NCBI GenBank assembly: GCA_003586115.2
Contig: QVOM02000073.1
Coordinates: forward strand, 29,029,298 to 29,093,297
From: Salvator merianae
Lineage: Eukaryota > Chordata > Lepidosauria > Squamata > Teiidae
Direction: 5' to 3'
DNA length: 64,000 nt
The notes under the pieces were generated by a model, which searched no databases, had not been told where the DNA came from, and saw nothing but the letters and a program-made list of their open reading frames with translations. The position numbers were made by a program, and so were the translations under genes. Shown here in pieces: positions 47,276-60,824 of the stretch (its first letter is position 1; each line of letters starts with the position of its first letter).

Positions 47276-47660
47276 GTGACTTTGTTTAGGGAAAATAATC
47301 ATCAAAGATCTGGACAAAAATGTATGTTTTAATCAGGCACAGAAAATTATACAAGGATAGTGCTTGGCTTACCTAGCTAATAGCAGTTATGCCTCTCAAT
47401 GGTGCATTGAGCTGCAATTAATTAGAAACTGAAGCAAAAAGTTTTCATGTCATTTTTCAGCCCTGTTGAGGAAAGAAGAAAGGAGCAGCGGGCAAAACAA
47501 GAGTAACATAATCTTGATTCTGTCACAACAAACCATACGTTATCATGGTCTCTAGATTTAGCTACTGATTTACATATAAAACTACAGTTAGGCAGAGGTA
47601 TAATCACAATCTGTCATACTTTATGCCTTCTACTAGATCTCATGTTAGCTTTCTGCTTCT

Positions 47661-47728
47661 GGAATATCTATCTATCTATCTATATCTATATCTATATCTA
47701 TATCTATATCTATATCTATCTATCTATT
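47661..47728. repeat. (TATC)n/(TATATC)n microsatellite
   Basis: A compound tetra- and hexanucleotide repeat. Confidence 0.95.
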
Positions 47729-47875
47729 AATGCTTTTCTAGATCCTTTCCCTGCCCCAGTATGCCCTTGATTTCTTATTTCATGGATAGACAAGTTATGA
47801 AAAAGTTCAGTGAAAAAGTTTTAGTCAATACTGACTGAATTTTGATGTTATTGAGGGATAAGAAGTAGAGATGCT

Positions 47876-47995
47876 CCAAACTGATTTGGTTCACTTGCAG
47901 TTTGCAGCAAACTGATGTTTGCATGGTTTGAGCTGAATGTGAACCATGAGTACTTTAAAAAAAAAAATGGTTAGAATAAAATGTGCACATCGCTA
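47876..47995. mobile_element. Short old hAT-type MITE (120 bp)
   Basis: The ends TAGAGATGCTC and 'tgtgcacatcgcta' are degraded inverted repeats. The flanking 8-mers ATAAGAAG and ATGAGGAG agree at six positions. 'gtttgcagcaaac' is an internal palindrome. Non-coding. Confidence 0.6.
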
Positions 47996-48273
47996 ATGAG
48001 GAGGCACAATTGAGGCTTTGAATAATCATTGGATAAGTAACAATAAGTAATGGGATCAGCAATAAGATAAAAAATGCATGGAAATAACTTCAAGCACAAG
48101 GTTAAACACCTACATTTTTCAATTATAGGAAAGACTTGTGTCTAAGCTCATGAAGAAGCATGGAGAGTAAGGGCCTGTTTGCACCTATCCATTAATGAGT
48201 GGCAGACAGTCATCAGGTAAATGCATTTGCACAGGCCTGTCATCACAGCATGCAGGAGCAGCTGAAGCCACTC

Positions 48274-48735
48274 CCAAATGCTACTAGATGTGGACAACCA
48301 AATTGTTAATGTTTTAATTCAAAATATGACGACTGCAGCTAGAATTGTTTATGCACAAAAATGGAAAGGGGATAAAGTACCTATGGTAGATTATTGGTTG
48401 GTTAAAATTATGGCTCTTGCTGAGATGGATGAATTGACAAATTTATTGAGAAACAAGAAAATTGATCAGTTTTCTAAAAACTGGAAACTCTTTATTGACT
48501 TTCCACAAGAATTATAAAATAAACTTACTATTGCTGGGTTTGAAAAGTATAGAGAAAAGAAGACATATCAGCACAAGAAAAGAACAGAGAAACCAGGAGC
48601 GGCAAGAAAAGTAATTTAGAAGAAAATTCTAAAGAAGAAGGAAGGCAACTTGCAAATAATATTTATGAATGTACCCTTTGGTTAAATGTATATTTGATAC
48701 ATATATTATATATCTATTTATTTTTAAAGAACAGG
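48274..48735 (+). pseudogene. L1 ORF2 C-terminus and 3' UTR, nested
   Basis: The frame 48278-48517 contains 'TAARIVYAQKWKGDKVP' and 'ALAEMDELTNLLRNKKID', the end of L1 ORF2 protein, with a stop near 48517. An A-rich 3' UTR follows, with 'aagaaaagaacagagaaacc'. No poly-A tail is obvious. It is strongly 5' truncated and has no RT or endonuclease, so it is an inert insertion into the surrounding GGGCC element. Confidence 0.8.
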
Positions 48736-48835
48736 ATAATTTTCCAGTTCCAACAAGGTAAGTGTGAAAACACCCCCACACTGTGAATGATGGAGTCCCG
48801 GTATAGGGCTGTTCCAATCCTCATTGGGCCTGTTT

Positions 48836-49602
48836 GCACTTCCCACACTAGAGTGGGCTAATTAGCCCATTCTAATTCTGCACGATCGGCCTGAAAGCCT
48901 ATCTTAGGCTGGTTAATGGCATTCACAAGTGCAAAAGTCATTAACACTGCCTGATGCTCACCATGACAGCGTCCGACAAGCGTCCAGCTGCTGCCATGGC
49001 AACTGCAGCAGCTCCACGCACGCGCATGCATGGTGGGTGGCCCAATCACTCTAGGGGGGAGGGGCCCATCGGACACTCATGAGCCACGTCATCAGCATGC
49101 GCACTGCACAGGCCTCCCAGTCACCATGGCAGCGGTCTGACACTTGCAGGCCGCTGCTGTGGCGACCACCCTTTCTGCCTGTGATCGGGCACCAAAATGT
49201 CAGATGGGGCACGGCACGGCCCCATCCAGTGTCCCAGGCCTGATTGTGTTGGCATGGGCCCGACTGGGGCCTCGCCCGGGGCCATTCGGGCCTGCATAAA
49301 GGGGTAGGCCCCATTGCCCATCATGCATTGCGTGATCGCGAGATCATGTATGCATGATAGGTGGGCTGATTGCCCAGAAGATGGCTGCCACTGCTCTGGA
49401 GAAGATACGTGCAGATGAATCCTTACCTGAAGCTCACTTTGAGCTTCAGGTGAAGATTCGGACACCTTTTTACTTCTCCAGCAGTAGTAGGGATCGGCGG
49501 AGGATGAGGTCCGCTGCTGGTCGCTAAGGCCGTCATCTGGTGCAAATGCACTTAACTAGTGAGCGTTCCTGATGCTCACTAGCTGCAAGTGCAAAAAGGC
49601 CC
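48836..49602. mobile_element. GGGCC-family DNA element (767 bp), nested
   Basis: The ends GGGCCTGTTTGCACTTCCC and 'gcaagtgcaaaaaggccc' are inverted. It carries the TAATTA-centred palindrome just inside the left end, plus 'agatcatgtatgcatgat' and 'agctcactttgagcttcagg' inverted motifs near the right. Non-coding GC-rich frames only. Confidence 0.7.
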
Positions 49603-49695
49603 ATAGTGTGAATGACCACTGCAACATCAGGTCTTGTACGGCCTAGAATGGTATTAGTATACCATTCTAGGCTGTCAAGTGTGAACAGGTCATAA

Positions 49696-49868
49696 ATGAC
49701 ACTGATCAATACTTGTGTCTAAGCCCTTGGAGAACCAATGAAGTGTAGATGGCACTGAGCAAGGTATCTTGCTCTAATGTATTTTATTCCCATATGATTT
49801 TTTTCCCTAACTCTCATAGTACATCCATTATATAATAATAGGTCTGTATAAGGAGGTCTGTATAATAG
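49696..49868. other. Unique DNA with short tandem duplication
   Basis: 'aggtctgtataaggaggtct' and 'aggtctgtataaggaggcac' near 49840-49880 form a short tandem duplication into the start of the SINE, possibly part of its target site. Confidence 0.5.
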
Positions 49869-49875
49869 GTCTGTA

Positions 49876-50160
49876 TAAGGAGGCACGGTGGCGCAGAAGG
49901 CTAAGGCACTGATTTTTCAATAGGAGGATTGGAGTTCAAGGCCCCTGTCTGGCGTGTAGAGGGGATGAGTGCCCCCTACTGGCCTCTAGCTCCAGCCAAC
50001 CTAGCTGTTCGAAAGCAAGTAATTGCAAGTAGATAAATAGGGAGCATCACATTGTGTGATGCGGAAGATAGATAGATGTAAGCCTTCGGGCGAAAAATAA
50101 CCTTGTAAGCCCCTTTGAGTCAGCTTCAGCTGTGAAAAGCAGGGTATAAAAACCAAGTTC
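49876..50160 (+). repeat. tRNA-derived SINE with L2-type tail
   Basis: The head reads 'cacggtggcgcagaaggcta' (box A region), then 'ggagttcaaggcc' (box B-like). The tail has 'cctttgagtcagcttcagct' and 'gcagggtataaaaacc', followed by CTT repeats. The tail corresponds to that of the MIR-like SINE at 22692, suggesting the same LINE partner, while the body differs. It is near full length. Confidence 0.75.
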
Positions 50161-50236
50161 TTCTTCTTTTTCTTTTTCTTCTTTTTCTTCTTCTTCTTCT
50201 TCTTCTTCTTCTTCTTCTTCTTCTTCTTCTTCTTTT
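50161..50236. repeat. (CTT)n microsatellite / SINE tail
   Basis: A long CTT run with T-rich interruptions, the expanded tail of the SINE. Confidence 0.9.
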
Positions 50237-50303
50237 TCCTCCTCCTCCTCCTCCTTTTCTTTTCTGTGCTGATGTCTCTAAATTGAAATCAGTGAAGTAT
50301 TTC
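50225..50303 (-). repeat. Inverted copy of the 12.68-kb and 17.36-kb microsatellite edge
   Basis: On the minus strand, this reads a GAA array, GGA units, 'aaaagaaaagg', then about 45 bases identical to 12681-12725 ('atcagcacagaaaagaaaag' and the text before it). The shared unique part ends abruptly at 'gaaatacttc'. Confidence 0.92.
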
Positions 50304-52649
50304 TTCTTCTTCTTCTTCTGTTGATATGTTCCATTGAAAGTATTTCAGCGGAGACAGCTTGTGTCCCCAGACCACTAATATGTACAGAACCTTGAAGCAA
50401 CTGGAACAATTTTGTGTAGTCCATTGTGTCAGAATTCAAAAGCTCTACTGCTTATGATCGATCTGTTTCCATTATTTCTTGATCTTTATCACCAAATATG
50501 TTGTAAGGAGCTTCTTCCAGGTTTGCAGTCAAAGTAATTATCAAATGTGCAAACAAAATATTACACTGGCATTTTTTTTTCTAGCATTCTTTCCTCTGTG
50601 CACACATACAGAAAAATGTCTACACACAGAAAGACTCCCTCAATTAAAGCTGACAAGAAAATGGAGAAGAAACATGAATTCTCTCAGCAGATGACAATCT
50701 GTGCAAAGAACTGTGAATTCTTCACTGAAGCAGTAACAAATGGCTGCAAAAATACCATCTGACTTTTCTTCCTGCTGCCTTTGGTGGTAGCAAAATTGAT
50801 GCAGAAGGATTGGGCTGTAGACCAAGAAAGTGAATAAACAAATCTCTTCACAGTTGGAAATCAGATTGAAGCAAATGTTATCAAGGGGGTTTGTGTTGGG
50901 AAAATGGAATAAAAGTATTTGGAAGTGAAATAAAAGGCAACCTTCATAGGGCAACATGTGGTGAAAAGAACATAAAGCAGAGAAGGCAAAATGTAGGATG
51001 CTTCATCCACTGTAACTGGAAAGGGGAGGGAAAAGTCCAGGGACACACTGTTTATTTCAGTGGCTTAATAAAAGTGATAGGGGAGATTAAAAGGATAGGA
51101 AGGGAAAAGAAGTGTATCCTTATTTGCTTGATTAAAACAATTGCAACAATAATACCCACAAGAGATTAAGTCATTTTTATCCCTAATGGCTATTCTAACA
51201 CACTGGAAATATTGCTTGCATAAACTTCCCAAACCATCAACAAATGTATGTTGCGGGAAGGATTAGAAAAGGACTTGTTATAAGGGTATGCTGAAGGAGC
51301 TGAAACTAGATTAGCAGCTGTCGACATTATTGTTTTGGCACCCCTTGTTGGGGACAAATATGCAGCTCTTCTCAAGTGTGGCAGACACTTTTGAAGTGAG
51401 AGGCATATCTTTTGAAAGAAGAACACTGGACATTTATTTATTTTTTTTAATGTATCCCTAAACTGATCTCAAAGTTTTTCTTCAGAAGCTAAAACCTAGA
51501 TTCTTCTCTCATAGACTGTGAGGAATAAGGTAGGCACAAGGAAAATGGCTGTTGAAGAGATCAAGACTGCATTCATATTAGGCTGCCAGTGCAGACCAAC
51601 AACCCCAGGGAAATGTCACATCTGCCTTGGGGACTGATCTACCAGAAGGGCCATGCGTTCTGTTTGCATGGGATGCAATGTTGGAATGGGCATTGGTGAG
51701 AAAATGGCTTCAGAGCCTACTCCAATGGAATACCATTTTGAAGTGGTCCCTTAGAGTTCCCCAGCAGTAGACTAACCCACCACATGTGTACTAATGGCAA
51801 TGACCCACTGAACCAGTCTACTGGCCCTGAGAGCCCAGTGTCATTTTGCCAGGCTCCCAGAAGTGGCCCCCAAAGTGTGCTAATTCTGGGCACCTGGCCA
51901 GCAACTTTGCAGGATGGGAACTTTAAAAAAATTTAAAATGTTCAGTATTTCAATATGAGGGGTGGCCATAAATTTTTAATCCTACTGTGTTTTTATCCCA
52001 ATGGCAGCAAATGATTTGCATGCTTCAACATACTGAGGAATCTTTAAAAATGTGATTTCTAAAAATTAAAAAATGTGAAACCTGAACAGACAAGCCAGCA
52101 ATTTTTTTCTTTAACTATGAAATCAAACAGTTTTTCTGCTCACTTACTGAGTTTAAACAATAAATCCATAATAGAAGGCAGGATATAACTTTTTTTAAAA
52201 AAGTGTTGAAACGTGGGCTTCATCTAGGGTTTTTCATTCTTAACTACATACTGGAAAAAAGTGGGATGTGGTTACAATGCAAGAATAGTTCTTTAGGAAT
52301 CAGATCATTCAGGACACTGAGCATGAGTAAACACTGTGAAGCACCTAGCTCCACTTTGTAAACCAGTTACTCTCATTCTGCTGTTCAAGTGCTCTAAAGA
52401 ACACATATGGCAAGATGGTAACTGACTGAGAGCCAATACATGCAGATGCCTCACTCATCTGTGCCTTCCAATGCACCATAAGGGAGCAGGGATGCGTAGA
52501 CCCTGCCCCTTTATTGTTTTATAACATTTGCATCCCATTCACTTAGAGGCTCCAGGGTGGGTCATAACATATGATAAAACACAGAAGCTAAAAAAATGTT
52601 TAAAATATAACCCATTGTATATTCAGGCCACCAAAAAGTACTGTGTGAA
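50304..52649. other. Unique intergenic DNA
   Basis: No gene or repeat recognised. The section 51555-51780 has mild internal repetition of 'tggaatg' but no ends. Frames of 71-105 residues lack motifs. Confidence 0.5.
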
Positions 52650-52657
52650 CAATACTT

Positions 52658-53795
52658 TAGGGGTGTGCACGAAGCTTCGTGGCATTCGATTTTCGATCGA
52701 ATTTCGTGATTCCGTGCCCTTCGCATCGAATGCGAAGGGCACCAGAAATCACGAATGCGAATTGCGAAGGTCCGTCAATTTTACGAAGTATTTCGGGACC
52801 TTCGCAATTTGCCAAAGTCTCACCTCTCTAGGCTGTCAGCGCTGGCGCTGACAGCCTAGGGTGAATCAGCCAGCCAGCAGCGAGTGGAAGTGCAGAAAAT
52901 TCAACGGAAGGGAGGGATTCCCTACCCGTTGATTTTCCTTCTCTTCCCCTCACTGACTCACCCCCCCTAGGCTGTCAGCGCGAGCGCTGACAGCCTAGGG
53001 TGAATGAGGCAGCCAGCAGACATCGGAAGCAGATAAATCAAGGCGAACGGAAGACCTTTTCGCCTTGATTTCTCTGCTTCAGATGGCGCTCGCCTCTCTC
53101 TCATCCCCCCCCCCAGTCTGTCATCAGACTGACAGACTGCGGCGGGAGTGAGAGAGCGCACTGCGCCATCGGAAGCAGATAAATCAAGGCGAACGGAAGA
53201 CCTTTTTGCCTTGATTTCTCTGCTTCAGATGGCGCTCGCCTCTCTCTCATCCCCCCCCCAGTCTGTCATCAGACTGACAGACTGCGGCGGGAGTGAGAGA
53301 GCGCGCTGCGCCATCGGAAGCAGATAAATCAAGGCGAACGGAAGACCTTTTCGCCTTGATTTCTCTGCTTCAGATGGCGCTCGCCTCTCTCTCATCCCCC
53401 CCCCAGTCTGTCATCAGACTGACAGACTGCGGCGGGAGTGAGAGAGCGCGCTGCGCCATCGGAAGCAGATAAATCAAGGCGAACGGAAGACCTTTTCGCC
53501 TTGATTTCTCTGCTTCAGATGGCGCTCGCCTCTCTCTCATCCCCCCCCAGTCTGTCATCAGACTGACAGACTGGGGGGGGGGAATGAGAGAGAGGCGAGC
53601 GCCATCCGAAGCAGAGAAATTAAGGCAAAGGTTTTCCCTTCGCCTTGATTTATCTGCTTCCGTTTGCGGCGAAGATTTTCGCCGCGAAAACGAAGGGCTT
53701 CATTTTCGTGCGTATTTTTTCGCACGAAAACGAAGCCTAGGAGCTTCGCAATCCTGCGAAGCGAAAAGGGAAAAGTGCCTTCGTGCACATCCCTA
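52658..53795. mobile_element. Non-autonomous hAT-type element with internal tandem units (1138 bp)
   Basis: The ends TAGGGGTGTGCACGAAG and 'cttcgtgcacatcccta' are inverted and flanked by a perfect 8-bp duplication, CAATACTT (52650-52657, 53796-53803). Subterminal 'cgaa/ttcg' motifs repeat on both sides. The middle holds four tandem 145-bp units starting 'ggaagcagataaatcaaggc' (53025, 53171, 53316, 53461). Inverted arms with 'aggctgtcagcgc' and 'gcgctgacagcct' lie in its left half. No transposase is encoded. It is a member of the same family as 25456-26398. Confidence 0.92.
53025..53605. repeat. Four 145-bp tandem units
   Basis: Each unit has 'aaggcgaacggaag', then 'cgccttgatttctctgcttc', then 'ctgtcatcagactgacagac', each an inverted-repeat motif. 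Each unit can therefore fold by itself. Adjacent units differ by only a few bases and the length of the C run. Confidence 0.9.
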
Positions 53796-53803
53796 CAATA
53801 CTT

Positions 53804-56017
53804 CTGTTAGCTTGCAGGTAAGTATAGACAATGGCCTACTTATACATTAATATTTGTTTGTTTTAAAAATAAATAAATAATTAATTAATTTTAAACCAAA
53901 AACGCACAGCATATATCTTCAATAATATATATCATCTTTCGTTATGATACTGTCTTGCAATTCTAAGTAATTATGCAGATATGAACAAACACATACACCA
54001 ATCATACACTCTATTGTCTAATGACCCAAACTTACCAGTAACCAATACCTACAGTGCTGCCGACTGCTGACTGCCTTGCCCATCAGGTTGCCATCAGTCT
54101 TATAAACAGCATAAAAAGGCAGGAATGACAGTTTGACAGCAAACAGCTGAGCAGGCGAGCTGTCCAGGCCACAGAATCGCTTGCAATTACTATATAACAG
54201 GAGATAGAGGTCTCACTCCTTGGAGCATAATGCACATGCACAAGGGATCAAATAAGGTGAAAACCTCCCTAGCAGTCGCATTTCATGAATGGAAGGGTCA
54301 AATCAGGTCAGTTTGGACAGTTTGTAACAGAAAGGAGCAGATGCAAGGAAAAAGAAGGGGGGAAACGGCTCTAAATATGTACAAACCTAACTAAACAAGA
54401 CCCTAGCTTGGCCAGGAGAAGCCAGTCCTCCCCTTCAGAGGTGAAGGGGTTTGCGATCATGGATTTACTGACAGTAATGGATCTCAATGATCTGGTAGGC
54501 AGAGTTGCTGAGCTGCAGGAGAGTGCACATCTGCTACAGTAGAGCACGAAAAGGCAGTTCCTAGGCCATATACCTTAGCCAAGGCACAGACTGACATCCA
54601 GGCAATCTGCTTTGGCTGAAGCAGCAAGACAGTGGCAAGCAGCAAAGAGTGGAGAAGAGTATATTGTGGTAGAGCAGCAGCAATTCCAAAGTGACAGCAA
54701 CGGATCGTGGAGGTGGTAGGTGACAACAGATTGTACTGGGCTGCCCCTGGTGTGCATTTTTATGCACTCTGGTTCCTGGGGCTTGTCCCTAAAGCTAGGC
54801 TTTGACCAAGGGGTGGACTAATAGGTTGTGTTGATGTAAGTTAATGTGCAAGCTCCAGCTGGAAAAATATGAAGGGGAGGGGACATGTGATGTGGTGCTT
54901 GTGCCACTGTTGTTCATGTATGATGCTTCCTTCTGCTAGAGCTAACATGCCCAGTTTTAGGGGCACACCTTTGGTCAGTGTTTATGGGCTTAAATGGGTG
55001 ACCTTTATGTCAAACAAAGGCCAATCACTGGTTTGAACCAGTTTACAGGCAGATTTCAATGCTACTGCCTTGCATTTTTAATAAGAGTCTTCCCAGATGT
55101 TTATCCAAGTCTATTAACAGTAGGTTGGTCTGGAATGCCAAATAGCTTTTAGTGTTCTCGTTAGAATTCTAACCAAGATCATATCAGCTGCTGTCAAATC
55201 ATCTGAATGGATTACTTCCTGAGGATGGTCTTTCTCTCTGATTCAGCCCTACTTATGCAGATGTCTTTGTTCCAAGCCTTTTTGCTTTAGTAAGGAGCAG
55301 ATTTTGCAATACTTCCTTGTCCTCTTTAAATCAAGGCTTATCTTTTCCAATATGGATTCTGGTAAACAAAGATAGATTCTGGTCTAATACAGAGATTCAG
55401 GCTTTCTGGTTTAATTCCCTGTACTTGCAACATATGTGCCAACTGCATTTATGATGGCAATGCCTAGTTTTGTGTTGCAGAGGTGTCTGTGCCTTGCTAG
55501 AGTCCTGCCTTTGGTGGCACAGCACCTTAGGACTTTAGGATTCTGGGTCATAATCACTATATCATAAGCATTCTCTCATCACAACTGCAAGGACACATAG
55601 CAGCTGAGATTAAGTGCTGTTTGGAAGAATCTTCTCATTACACTCCCCAGCAGACACTGATATCATGAATAGTACAGCAGGAGTGTTGGGGGATATTATG
55701 CCCTGTGTTGTATCTTATCATCACCTGTTTTGTTTTGTTTTTATGGCAGCAAGTGGTCTTGTTGCAAGTTTGCTACAGGGAGGGTCCTAATGTGAGACTA
55801 TGAAGAAATGCAGCAGCCCTGGTCTGAGCCCCTAGAGCTGCTGTGCTCAACTCTGATCCCTCTCATGGGGCACCAATCAGTTCCAGAATTAGAAAAGGTT
55901 GCAAGAGAGCATGCTATCTCTGAATTTAGCATTATGGCACCAGACTGCTGCTGTGTATGTTTCACTTGTCTTCCCAACCCTACCTAGGTTCTAACTGTAC
56001 TTTCTGTGCATCTTTTT
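53804..56017. other. Unique intergenic DNA
   Basis: No host gene or repeat identified. Frames at 54484-54767 on the minus strand overlap in all three frames without a domain. An AATA run lies near 53862-53884. Confidence 0.5.
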
Positions 56018-56946
56018 GGGCATTTTTGCACTTGTAACTAGTGAGCGTCTGGCGATCACGCAATGCATGATGGGCAATGGGGCCTACCCCTTCACATGGG
56101 CCCCAGTCGAGCCCACACTGCCGCAATTGGGCTTGGGACGCTGGATGGGGCCGCGCTGTGCCCCGTCCAGCGTTTCGGTGCCCGATTGTGGGCACAAATG
56201 GTGGTCGCCACGGCAGCGGCCTACAAGCGTCAGGCCGGTGTCATGGGAACCGGGAGGCCAGCGCAGTGCACACAGCGATGACGCGATCGTGCATGCACAC
56301 TGGGCCTCTCTCCCCCATAGAGGGATTGGGCTTTCCCGATCGGGCCCGCCCGGCCTCATTGGGGTGATCAGGCTGCCCTGATTGGGCCGGGCAGCCCCAA
56401 TCGCAGCGCCACAGGCCTAATCAGGAAGGCCCGATCCCACTACAGGGGGAGGCAGAGGCCCAGTGTGCACGCGCGATTGTGTCATCACCGTGCGAACTGC
56501 GCTGGCCTCCTGGTCACCATGACACTTGTTGGCCGCTGCCGTGGTGACTGCTGTTCGCGCCCGTGATCGGGCACTGAAACGCCGGACGGGGTGCAGTGTG
56601 GCCCCCTCCACTGTCCCGGACCCGATCGCGGTGGCGTGGGCTCGACTGGGGCCTTGCATGGGCCCATTTGGGCCGACTTGAAGGGGTAGGCTCCATTGCT
56701 CACCATGCATGCACACGCACGTGCATGGAGCTGCTGCGGTTGCCATGGCAGTGGTCAGCCACTTGCCGGCCACTGTCATGGTGAGCATCAGGAATGGATA
56801 ATGGTGTTTGCACTCGCAAATGCCATTATCCATCCTCAGGTATGTTTTCAGGCCCCATAGTGCAGACGGTGTCTGCACAATGGGGTCTGTTCCATGCTAG
56901 AATGGACTAATTAGCCCATTCTACCGTGGAAAGTGCAAACAGGCCT
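56018..56946. mobile_element. GC-rich GGGCC-family foldback element (929 bp)
   Basis: The left end 'gggcatttttgcacttg' and the right end 'aaagtgcaaacaggcc' are inverted. Two long internal arms, around 56100-56300 and 56440-56680, are inverted relatives of each other: 'gcagcggcctacaagcgtca' on one side, 'gacacttgttggccgctgcc' on the other. The TAATTA palindrome lies at the right end near 56910. It is a shorter relative of 19120-21233. Frames up to 153 residues inside are chance GC-rich frames. Confidence 0.75.
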
Positions 56947-57527
56947 AATGTGCATGTTAAACACTGTTAACATATTTGACCTGAAAACTACAGTCCTCAG
57001 TAGAGATGTGCGCACACGCACACACACTTTCCATATAAGCTGCCAGTCGCTTGTAGGCAAAGGAGAACAACTGCTGTGGTGCAACTGGGAGAGGATCTCT
57101 CAGAACTCCCTGGCCCATAGTGATCTTTCAGGGCTACTGCAGGAGTGTAAAAGGCTCCTCAAGTTCTGGCAGCCAGCAACAAGTCTGCTGCTAGGGTTGC
57201 AGCCACTGAATTGGCATTGGGCTAAATGCCAACCCGATATTGATACCCCTGGAAAGAGCACTGTAAGAGTGAGGCTGCCTGCTCTTGGGGGAATTTGCTT
57301 CTTCCAGGATTGAGGCAACATATGGTTGTCTCTTTGGTATGGTTGGTTCTCTGTACTGACCTTTGGGCAACTGACATTTGCCACAATTAATGTCAAGGAT
57401 GTAGCCTTTGTCTTCCTGGATCCCTGTTACTTTTCAAAGGCCCAAGCATGTTTATCTGTGTCAATTCCTGCTTTGAGGTTAAAAGCAAAACAAAAACAAA
57501 ACAAACCAGCAAAAAATAGCCAAGACA
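56947..57527. other. Unique intergenic DNA
   Basis: A short 'tagagatgtgcgcacacgca' near 57002 could be a lone hAT end. The 126-residue plus frame at 56933-57313 shows no domain. Confidence 0.45.
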
Positions 57528-57529
57528 TA

Positions 57530-59116
<1,587 letters not shown>

Positions 59117-59118
59117 TA

Positions 59119-59564
59119 ATGAACTATAGTTTGCACAATTATATTTAATATGAAATATTAAAAAAAAAAAAAAATCTGAGACATTATTTTATTTCCGAAT
59201 TGTTGAATACAGAAAACTGGCTATAGTTGCTTTTGTTTTTGTGTGTTTCCTAGTAAAAAAGGCCAGATATACAACAGGGGACTAATGCTACTCGTGCCTG
59301 TCATGTAAGAATTTTTGCTGGAACCTTGCCAACATAGAAGCCTTCATGGTTTTCCTCCTGTTCCATCACCCACTCTTTACCTTTTTTAAAAAATCACACT
59401 AACCATTATTTTATTAAGTTGCTTTTATCTACCTGAAGCAATTAAATTCTGATGTGGACTAAATGTCAAGAAATGAAGTACATACACCTATTAATGATGT
59501 GTCACTAGGAGTTTCCTTTCAACATGTGAACTTCATTAATAGTACCTAGAAAGAAGTTGAATCA
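59119..59564. other. Unique intergenic DNA
   Basis: A poly-A run near 59159-59174. Nothing else recognised. Confidence 0.5.
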
Positions 59565-59980
59565 TAGGATCTATTAGCTGGAACAGACCCCACAACACAG
59601 CAGCCCTCGACACTGCAAGAGCGGGAATAACCTGGTACTGAGCTTCCAGCACTTGCAGTGGGAATACTGGCCCACCTGCCATGATAGCAGCTATGGAAAT
59701 GTCCAGCCATTGCCACAGCAACCGGGGACATGGCATGTGACTGTGCAGCTGCACTGTGCCATGGCCTATAGTGTTTGTACCCAGGAGCAGGTGCAAACGT
59801 TGCTGACTGGGAGCAGCCCAGCTGCTCCTGGTATGGCTGTGGACAATGATTTAGCTCTTCACAGCTAGTAACATTCAGGAACATCTGCGGATGCTTCCAA
59901 ATGCGGGGGCCTCTGAAAAGTGTTGATGCACTTTGCTAGCGAGCATCCAGACACTCACTAGCTCCAAAGTGTGAACAGGC
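59565..59980. mobile_element. GGGCC-family DNA element, left end eroded
   Basis: The right end 'ccaaagtgtgaacaggc' is clear; the left end starts near 'ctggaacagaccccac', missing its terminal block. The interior shares 'ccattgccacagcaacc' and 'tggtactgagcttccagcac' with the element at 29014-29400, so the two are the same subfamily. Confidence 0.6.
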
Positions 59981-60305
59981 ATTTAACTGTTCTTAACTCA
60001 AGGGTTAATTTGTTGACTTGTGTTTCCTGTGATACCCCTTTGGTATACTTTCAAGATACTTCTTCACAACTCAATCTGGGTTTAGTAGCTGCACAATTCA
60101 CTGCAGTTTGGAATTCTGTGAACTACAATAGCAAAAGTATGGTTTACTGTGATTTGATGGGCTTGATGTGATTTTGAATGAAAGTTCAAACATTTCTGAT
60201 TATACTAGTGTAAGGATTTTTGTGGAAGGAAGTCAGCTGCATTTCTCATAAATGAAACTCTAAGGCTCTATCTATACCTTCATTACAAGGTATAGATATG
60301 CATGT

Positions 60306-60306
<1 letters not shown>
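59981..60306. other. Unique intergenic DNA
   Basis: Nothing recognised. Confidence 0.5.

Positions 60307-60342
<36 letters not shown>
60307..60342. repeat. (GT)n microsatellite
   Basis: About 17 gt units. Confidence 0.95.
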
Positions 60343-60343
<1 letters not shown>

Positions 60344-60819
60344 ATGTGCATGTGAACAGACACATTTGGTTAATGTATTTTTTTTTTAAAAAAAAAAAAA
60401 GACAGCATTTTTGAATATCTAGAAAATAGCTCTTACAAATAAGTTGTGCAGAATTGTCTGCAAGAGATTCCACTGTAACTATGCGTAGCTTCAAAGACAT
60501 AGACATTCCTTGGATTAAAGATATCACAGGAAACAATATATTAGGAAGAAAGACATATGGAAGAAAGAGGTTGTCAACAACCACATAAACAGGCATAAAA
60601 TAATAATAATTTCCCTCTTTCATCAGTGCCATACTGCTCAGGAGCTCAAGAATGTTGTCAGATGGGTGAGACTCTGGCTGGAAGCCTTGCTTTGATGTAT
60701 AGCACCATCCCTATGGGACAGATCTTTGTATGCTAGAAAGTTTAGGTGAGGAATTGATATATATTTTCAAACAAATTTGGGGAAATTCAGATGATTCCAA
60801 TTATGTTCTATTCAGCCCC
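60343..60819. other. Unique AT-rich intergenic DNA
   Basis: A T/A run at 60379-60400. No gene; the 128-residue minus frame is partly a CA-repeat translation. Confidence 0.5.
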
Positions 60820-60824
60820 AGGTT

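Larger units (their letters stand above)
48171..49692. mobile_element. Composite GGGCC-family element with nested inserts
   Basis: The outer left end GGGCCTGTTTGCACC is preceded by TAA (48168-48170). The outer right end 'caagtgtgaacaggtca' is followed by TAA (49693-49695), giving a TAA target duplication as at 10296. Inside lie an L1 3' fragment (48274-48735) and a second full GGGCC element (48836-49602). A 'tagaatggtattagtatacc' palindrome sits at the right end near 49644-49671. The left and right parts could alternatively belong to two different truncated elements. Confidence 0.5.

Noticed and set aside
49876..49960. tRNA-like box A and box B
   Set aside because: They belong to a SINE head; the cloverleaf is degraded and continues into a SINE body, so no tRNA gene is called.
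56417..56878. 153-residue minus frame and other long frames in GC-rich DNA
   Set aside because: Stop-poor GC-rich foldback element; repeated similar frames at 20361-20993 and 49051-49465 reflect shared element sequence, not a gene family.
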